In this document: positions 58,060-64,000 of the stretch, piece after piece
Layout: every line of letters starts with the position of its first letter
How positions within the stretch are numbered: the first letter of the stretch is position 1
Assembly: GCA_033439255.1 (NCBI GenBank)
Contig: CM065878.1
Location: 3,968,001-4,032,000, forward strand
DNA length: 64,000 nt
Reading direction: 5' to 3'
From: Hericium rajendrae
Lineage: Eukaryota > Basidiomycota > Agaricomycetes > Russulales > Hericiaceae
The notes under the pieces: generated by a model
The model's database searches: none
The model's input: the letters and a program-made list of their open reading frames with translations, nothing else
What the model was told of the DNA's origin: nothing
Translations under genes and position numbers: made by a program

Positions 58060-60718
58060 ATGGGCAGCGTTTTCAGTTGCTGCGAGTCCTGCAAGAACTG
58101 CTGTATATGTTCTCTTCTATCCTGGCATATCAACCGCTAAAGTTTCGTTCGAACAGTCCAGGGCCGGAGGTCACAGTCCTACGAGCCTTTGCTCCTTGAG
58201 AATGAGCGCGAAGCGGTGGCAGATCTCCTACAGTTCCTGGAAAGTGCGTAGTCGCAGTAGTCGCCCCCTGGCGCGCAGCAGCTCCGGTGATGTTGCTAAC
58301 CACGCCCCCTCAGATCGAATGACAACCAACTTCTTCTCGGGAGCACCTCTTTCCGCGCTGACAACACTCTCCTTTTCTGACAACGTCGACCTACAACGCA
58401 GTGCGGCGCTCGCGTTTGCCGAGATTACTGAGAAGGAAATTCGTCCTGTGGACCGGGAGACACTCGACCCTATCCTGTTCCTGCTGAGCAGCCATGATAC
58501 GGAGGTGCAGCGCGCTGCTAGTGCGGCACTTGGAAATTTGGCCGTGAACAGTGCGTCTTGCGGAACTTATCGTCTGAAGCTAAGGCGCTCACAGGCAACG
58601 TCCCGTAGCTGACAACAAGCTGCTGATTGTCAAGTTGGGTGGCCTTGAGCCGCTCATCCGTCAAATGCTCAGCCCCAATATCGAGGTTCAGTGCAACGCC
58701 GTTGGCTGCGTGACGAATCTTGCAACACACGGTTCGTGTCTTTTTCATTCAGGCACATTCGATCTTGATGCCCTTCGCGTAGATGACAACAAGACCAAGA
58801 TCGCAAAGTCTGGTGCTCTTGGACCGTTGACGCGACTGGCCAAGTCGAAGGACATGCGGGTCCAGCGGAATGCGACGGGGGCTTTGCTGAACATGACCCA
58901 TTCAGGTATCAAAGTTAGCCTTTTCAGTTTGACGACTAACTGAAGCCTTTTCCATCAGATGACAACCGGCAGCAGCTCGTTAACGCCGGCGCCATTCCAG
59001 TCCTGGTTAGCCTACTGAATTCTACAGATACAGATGTTCAGTATTACTGCACAACTGCCTTAAGCAACATTGCGGTCGATGGTAGGTGGAGCTCTTATTA
59101 CACTTGTGTTCCGATATTGAACCGTGTTCCTAGGTGCAAACCGGAAAAAGCTGGCGCAGAGCGAACCTAAGCTGGTTACGAGCTTGGTCCAATTGATGGA
59201 TAGCCAAAGTCTGAAAGTCCAATGCCAAGCTGCGTTGGCACTGCGAAATCTTGCCAGCGATGGTAAGGATGAATCAAACCACATCCGCTCTCGCTGTTCT
59301 GATTACCTTGTGCAGAGAAATATCAGCTGGAGATTGTGAAGGCGAATGGCCTTGAGCCTTTGCTCCGCCTTTTACAGTCGACCTATCTTCCCCTGATCCT
59401 TTCTTCGGCAGCATGCGTCCGGAACGTCTCAATACACCCGCAGAACGAGTCGCCCATTATCGAGTCTGGGTTCTTGCAACCTCTGATCAATCTCCTCTCC
59501 TTCAAGGATAACGAAGAGGTTCAATGCCACGCCATCTCGACTTTGCGTAATCTTGCCGCAAGCTCGGAGAAGAATAAACTTGCTATTGTCAAGGCCGGTG
59601 CCGTCCAATCCATCAAGGAACTCGTACTCGAGGTTCCGATGAATGTCCAAAGCGAGATGACTGCGTGCATCGCTGTTCTGGCGTTGAGCGATGAATTGAA
59701 GGGACAGCTTTTGGAAATGGGTATCTGCGAGGTCCTGATTCCTCTGACCAACTCGCCGAGCTCCGAAGTCCAAGGCAACAGTGCTGCGGCGCTTGGAAAC
59801 CTGTCCTCGAGAGGTACGCGCTACGAATGCCATGGTTGATTAAACTGAAGACTGACTGCGCAATCGATGATAGATGGAAGGAGCGCCACAGATGATTACC
59901 CCGCTTTCAATGACGTCTGGGATAAACCCGACGGTGGCATGCACCGCTATCTGCACCGCTTCTTGAGCAGCCCCGACACGACCTTCCAGCACATTGCTGT
60001 GTGGACGATCATGCAATTACTGGAATCTGGCGGTACGCACAAACTTTATTCCCTAATTTCGCTGCGCGGCCGCTCATGACCGCTCAGACCCACAATTGAT
60101 GAGCAACATCCGCAACTCGAATCTGCTTCTCCCCATGGTCCGCGAGCTGGCTGCGTCCGTTCAGTCACGCCGGCATCATCCGTGGGCGGCACACCGCATT
60201 CGCACCGCTCGCAGTCGCGCTCATACCAGGAGACCGAAACGGGCGATGGTCAGAGCGAGATCCAGCTTCTGGCGCGCAAGATCCTGGACTTTGTCGACAG
60301 CGATGAACTCGTAGTTCCGGCGAGCTCGACGCCGTCTCACGTACAGCCTGGCTCTTCCGTCGGCCAGGATTCGCACGTTAGCGGGCGCGAGCACGAGGAG
60401 CTGCGGCGGAGCCTCGAGACGCGTTCTCGAGCGGGTCGCATGGCTATCCATGATAGCACCTCATTCGTTGATTGGGACTTCGCAGTCAGTGGGGCACGCC
60501 GGGCACGGGCACGGACGTTGAAGTTATTCTTTGGAGATATTCTAAGCCATTCATCTTCTCTATTCCTATTTCGATTTGTTTGTGTGCAGTTTTGTTTTTT
60601 GTCCTTGGAGTTCGGAGTGCGGCTGCGTGGGTCGCCGTGCTGCTTTTACCGGCGGTCTGTGCTCGTTGATTTTACCATCCGCATCATACCATCTGTGTCG
60701 CCGTATTTGTCTTCGTGA
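58060..60718 (+). CDS. VAC8: Vacuolar armadillo-repeat protein Vac8
   Basis: Peripheral vacuole-membrane adaptor for vacuole inheritance, fusion, nucleus-vacuole junctions and autophagy. The N-terminus [14 protein letters not shown] has Gly2 for myristoylation and several Cys for palmitoylation, as in Vac8. Splicing then gives [19 protein letters not shown] and [12 protein letters not shown], and about nine to eleven armadillo repeats: [126 protein letters not shown] and [16 protein letters not shown], each exon close to one repeat. A Ser-rich tail follows with [20 protein letters not shown] and [16 protein letters not shown]. The frame drops one base near 60165 ([11 protein letters not shown]). 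The 3' end beyond about 60450 is uncertain; the open frame runs to 60718. Confidence 0.93.
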
Positions 60719-61577
60719 GCGATTCTGGCGGCGGTCGTCTATAATCGTAGTTGTATATACGGACCCATATGCATAGGCCCGGTGGGGGGCTGGTTTATGC
60801 TTGTAGATTACATTCTCCATTATGCGTTCCTTATGCACCTCAATATCTAGTGGTTTACAATCGGTTTAATTTTAAGAACAGGGTCATGCCATGCGGCCGA
60901 TTGAGTTGCCATGGTGGGCGCAAGTGGCAGCAATGTTCCAGTTATCGATATCGGCGGCTCGTTCCGTCCCAACTGATTCAGAGCAAGACAGATCATGGAA
61001 TTCCTTGTTATGTCTGTGGGTTTGTACGGCAGCAAACCGAGGACAACAGGTAGCGGTGGAGTGATTCGAGCACGCGCCGGCGCCTAAGTACAGTGGAAAC
61101 AATTGTGGCGGAACAATTGCCGCCGGCTGATGGCGGGAGCGGAGGCAACAGTAGTGTTGTTCGCTGTCTGCAACCGCCAATTGTCCTCGCTCCTCGGCCT
61201 CGACAACAAAGACAATGCATTTCCACTTATTATCGTTTCCCGCGTGGTCCGAGCCGAGGACAATGTTGCTCGAGCAGGCTTCATAAGAGCAGTGTGGCCG
61301 TGCAAGCCGTGTCAGTGTGATCTGCCTCGTGTTTGCAGATAGGCTCCATTACACCGGCAGAAGCTGCGTTGCCTTTCGAAGTTTTATAGACCTCGCTGTC
61401 GCCTCCCCTTTTGCTCTCACACCCATATATAGAGACTTAGACGCGGTCGTCTTCCTTTCGCCGTCTGCCACCTTGTATTCCCCCGTCGTCCTCGGCTGTG
61501 CCAGGATCATTGCAGACTCTCATAGATCCCCTCATCGTCTTTTTCTTTCTTTCATTACCCCCCTTCGAATATCCATC
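60719..61577. other. Intergenic with GH16 promoter
   Basis: About 860 bp without a supported gene. The right third is the promoter of the glucanase gene, with a TATA box at 61426 and a CT-rich tract at 61525-61560. Confidence 0.45.
61426..61432 (+). promoter_or_regulatory. TATA box of the GH16 gene
   Basis: TATATAG about 150 bp before the ATG at 61578, followed by a CT-rich tract (61525-61560) of the kind found at fungal transcription starts. Confidence 0.5.
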
Positions 61578-63210
61578 ATGCGGTTCCCGACGACGCTCCT
61601 CGTATTCGCCCTGCTGCAAAGTCTTCCGGCCGATGCCTCCGTGGGCCACTTCGTCAAGCGCACTACCGACCGATTCCACACCGTCGCGCTCAAGCATAGT
61701 GCGGGCCTCGCACACGATCTTCGTCTTGCGTTCGGTGGAATGCTGGTCGCGCGATCTCCTTTACGCGTCGGCGTCACCACCGGTGGAAGTGGCAAGCCGT
61801 ATTGTGTGAGCTCCAAGAACAGCATCGGCAACACCAACTCTGGGTCCAATCCCCAGGCAAATGGGAATTGACCAGGATCTACGAGCTCCAAGGGCAGCAA
61901 GCCCAGCTCTACGAGCTCGGGGGCGACGCCGTCGAGCACGTTCACGTCGGATTGGAAACTGCTGCAGGCATATGCGAGTCGTCTTTCATGTCTTGTAGAT
62001 TCCATTCTTATTTCCCTTTGTAGTCCGGCAACAGCTTCTTTCAGGGATGGGATTTCTTCACGGGGGCGACCCGACGAATGGAATCGTAAACTACGTGAAC
62101 CAGGGCACTGCCGTGAGTCTTCATTCATATACTTTGCAACCGGTTCTCAACAATAAAAATCTGTGATATATCAGCAATCGAACAATCTCACGTCAATTAA
62201 CGATGCGGGGAACGCCATCATGCGCGTCGAAACCACCCCACAGGTCCAGGGCAACCGCCAGAGCGTGCGCATCACGTCGCAGCTCGTGTACACGGGCGGA
62301 CTGGTCGTCCTCGACTCGGTGCACATGCCGACCGGCTGCGGGACATGGCCCGCGTTCTGGTCGAACGGTACGTCCAGTCCTCCCAGCACCCCTTCGTGCA
62401 CTGACGCGCGTGTAAGGCCCCAACTGGCCCGCAGGCGGCGAGATCGACATCGTGGAGGGCGTCAACGACTACACGAACAACCAGGCGACGATACACACGA
62501 ACCCGGGGTGCAGCATGCCGACCTCGAACACGAATACCCTTGCGATCAGCGGCAGCATTGTTGGCGGGACCAACTGTGCGGCTGCGCAGACCGGCAACCA
62601 GGGCTGCGGTGTCCGCGCTGTGCAGACCAACTCCTTCGGCGCCGCGTTCAATGACAATGGCGGAGGTGTCTATGCCAGTAAGTGCCGCACTCGTGATATG
62701 AATGTACGAGCCATACTGATGAAGTGCCGCCCTGCGCGCAGTGCAATGGGACAACTCGGGCATCTCGGTCTTTTTCTTCCCGCGCAGCAATGTCCCGGCA
62801 GATATCACGGCTGGCGCTCCGAACCCTGACAGCTGGGGCACCGCCATGGCGCGCTGGCCCGCGAGCTCCTGCAACCCGTTCCAGTTCTTCAAGACCCACT
62901 CCATAATCTTCGACACGACGCTCTGGTACGCCGATGTGCTGCGGATATGCTATGTATGCGCCCATGCTGATGTGTTGCATACAGCGGTGACTGGGCGAGC
63001 GGCGTCTGGGGCTCGACCGGTGTCCCTGGACAGGAACAGAGTTGTGCGCAGCGCACGGGCGTTGCGACCTGTGAACAGTTCGTGCAGCAGAATGGCGCGG
63101 CGTTCAACGATGCCTGTGAGTCGCTCTGCATCCTTTACTCCTACTGCATGCTCAGACTATCTGCAGACTGGGAAGTCAAGAGCGTGAAGGTCTACCAGAC
63201 TCAGTCATAA
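61578..63210 (+). CDS. Secreted GH16 endo-1,3(4)-beta-glucanase-like protein
   Basis: Glycoside hydrolase family 16 enzyme acting on beta-1,3/1,4-glucans, similar to basidiomycete laminarinase Lam16A. Signal peptide MRFPTTLLVFALLQSLPADA, then HDLRLAFGGMLVARSP and a Ser/Thr/Gly-rich linker (GSKPSSTSSGATPSSTFTSD). The catalytic domain begins SGNSFFQGWDFF and NLTSINDAGNAIMRVETTPQ, then GLVVLDSVHMPTGCGTWPAF, PNWPAGGEIDIVEGVNDYTN with the family motif EIDIVE (nucleophile and acid/base Glu), GCGVRAVQTNSFGAAFNDNG, NSGISVFFFPRSNVPADIT, CNPFQFFKTHSIIFDTTL and WEVKSVKVYQTQS. Several Cys suggest disulfides. Two faults are visible: an in-frame TGA in the linker near 61872, and one base missing after the G5 run at 62062-62066 (FFTGA-DPTNG). 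They may be sequence errors. Five or so introns. Confidence 0.88.
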
Positions 63211-63653
63211 CGCGCGCACGTATCTATTCACGAGGAGATGCCGGCGCTGTACTTTTAGACCCGTGGAGCATTTTGTATTGGGTACGCGGGTTATTGTATA
63301 GGTTATGTTATTAGATAGACACGAAGTTCATGACCTACCGGAACTGTATCATGTCACTCATTGGCGATACTGTATAATAGATGCTGGTGCAATTTATTAA
63401 TGGTTTAGACGTGTAAATGCGACCGAGAGCGACGACAGGACATCTAGAGTGCTAGTGAGATTGGACATGCGTGGGATGGACGCGTTCGGTATGAGGACGG
63501 GATGCATGGCGGATACGGATATAGTGAAATGTGATGGGATGCGATATATGCCGTCGCCGGAAGCTTCCCAGAGAAGCAGCGTCCATTTCCGATCGCAAAC
63601 GAAGGCAACGCAAGGCCTGTCCAGCCGCCCATGGGACGCGCCCGGCAGCCACT
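63211..63653. other. Convergent intergenic region
   Basis: 443 bp between the GH16 and bL33m 3' ends. Open frames here have no family resemblance. Confidence 0.4.
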
Positions 63654-63944
63654 CTATTTCCCCTTCGTCTTCGAGCTCTCCACGAACAGCACCCTTCGCT
63701 TCACTGTGCGCGATCATCAGCCATGCCGAAGCGGAAAAGAATGGAGGAAGAGAAGCGCACCCTGCGGGTCGTATTTCACGGCGGCGAGGCTGGGGCCCTG
63801 GCGCGCGCGCTGGGTGGTGTAGATGTAGCCTGTCTGGGCCGTGGAAATCAGGCGGACGATAAGCGTCCTGGAGACGTGGTCAGCATGTACGGTATGGATG
63901 GGAAAAGAGAGGAGGACGGACCGTGCTTTTGACTTGGCTGCCAT
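63654..63944 (-). CDS. MRPL39: Mitochondrial large-subunit ribosomal protein bL33m
   Basis: Small protein of the mitochondrial ribosome. Three exons give about 60 residues: MAAKSKAR, then after a 55-nt intron TLIVRLISTAQTGYIYTTQR and GPSLAAVKYDPQ, and after a second intron (acceptor CGCACAG near 63711) VKRRVLFVESSKTKGK. This matches bL33 (KARTLIVRL, STAQTG, KYDP, KRHVLF/VE). Because the exons are so short, a naive open frame runs through both introns and hides the gene. It starts only 57 bp from the right edge, so its promoter is mostly outside. Confidence 0.9.
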
Positions 63945-64000
63945 CGAGCGAGTGGTCTCGGTGATACAAGCGTGGGAAAGGTCGGTTTGCTGGCCGCTGG

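Overview
The window is nuclear DNA from a filamentous basidiomycete, most likely an Agaricomycete. Genes are closely packed on both strands, and most introns are 45-70 nt with GT...AG ends and CTNAC-type branch sites. Coding DNA is GC-rich. The dynein heavy chain begins at the linker, without its tail, a gene split known from Agaricomycetes. Almost all recognisable genes are housekeeping genes. I see no CRISPR array, no convincing tRNA or rRNA gene and no autonomous transposon.

Layout, left to right. 1-8300 (-): motor half of cytoplasmic dynein heavy chain (dhc2 type), running off the left edge in AAA5. 8580-11353: SmE (+), PEX10 (-), MGR2/ROMO1-like TIM23 subunit (+). 11456-13323 (-): unrecognised Ser/Pro-rich protein. 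14101-14621 (-): mitochondrial ribosomal protein mL43. 14952-17325 (+): unrecognised nuclear-looking protein with a Tyr/Gln/Gly-rich tail. 17.3-27.4 kb is the accessory part: a polytopic membrane protein between two diverged copies of a 0.3 kb direct repeat, then two tandem MFS transporters duplicated together with their promoters. 27392-33532: Fpg/Nei-type DNA glycosylase (+), UTP5/WDR43 (-), Pho85-like CDK (+). 34084-43674 (-): a very large hybrid histidine kinase with an N-terminal pseudokinase and an ATPase module. 44145-51075: SUB2 (-), DIC1 (+), ROK1 (+). 52197-53716 (+): HMG-box regulator with a badly broken frame. 54078-64000: CCA1 (-), acyl-protein thioesterase (-), VAC8 (+), secreted GH16 glucanase (+), bL33m (-).

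Shared themes are RNA work (SmE, UTP5, SUB2, ROK1, CCA1), mitochondria and peroxisomes (MGR2, mL43, bL33m, DIC1, PEX10), signalling (histidine kinase, Pho85 CDK, HMG factor) and transport (dynein, VAC8, thioesterase). There is no sign of a functional cluster; neighbours look unrelated.

The most important caution concerns sequence quality. At least ten conserved frames contain one-base slips, mostly in short homopolymers, including in genes essential in other fungi such as UTP5 and PHO85. This points to consensus indel errors rather than widespread gene death, so any apparent pseudogene here should be checked against reads. I did not find a clearly new biological system. The best leads are the split dynein, the long SUB2 intron, the pseudokinase-histidine kinase and the repeat pair around the membrane-protein gene.
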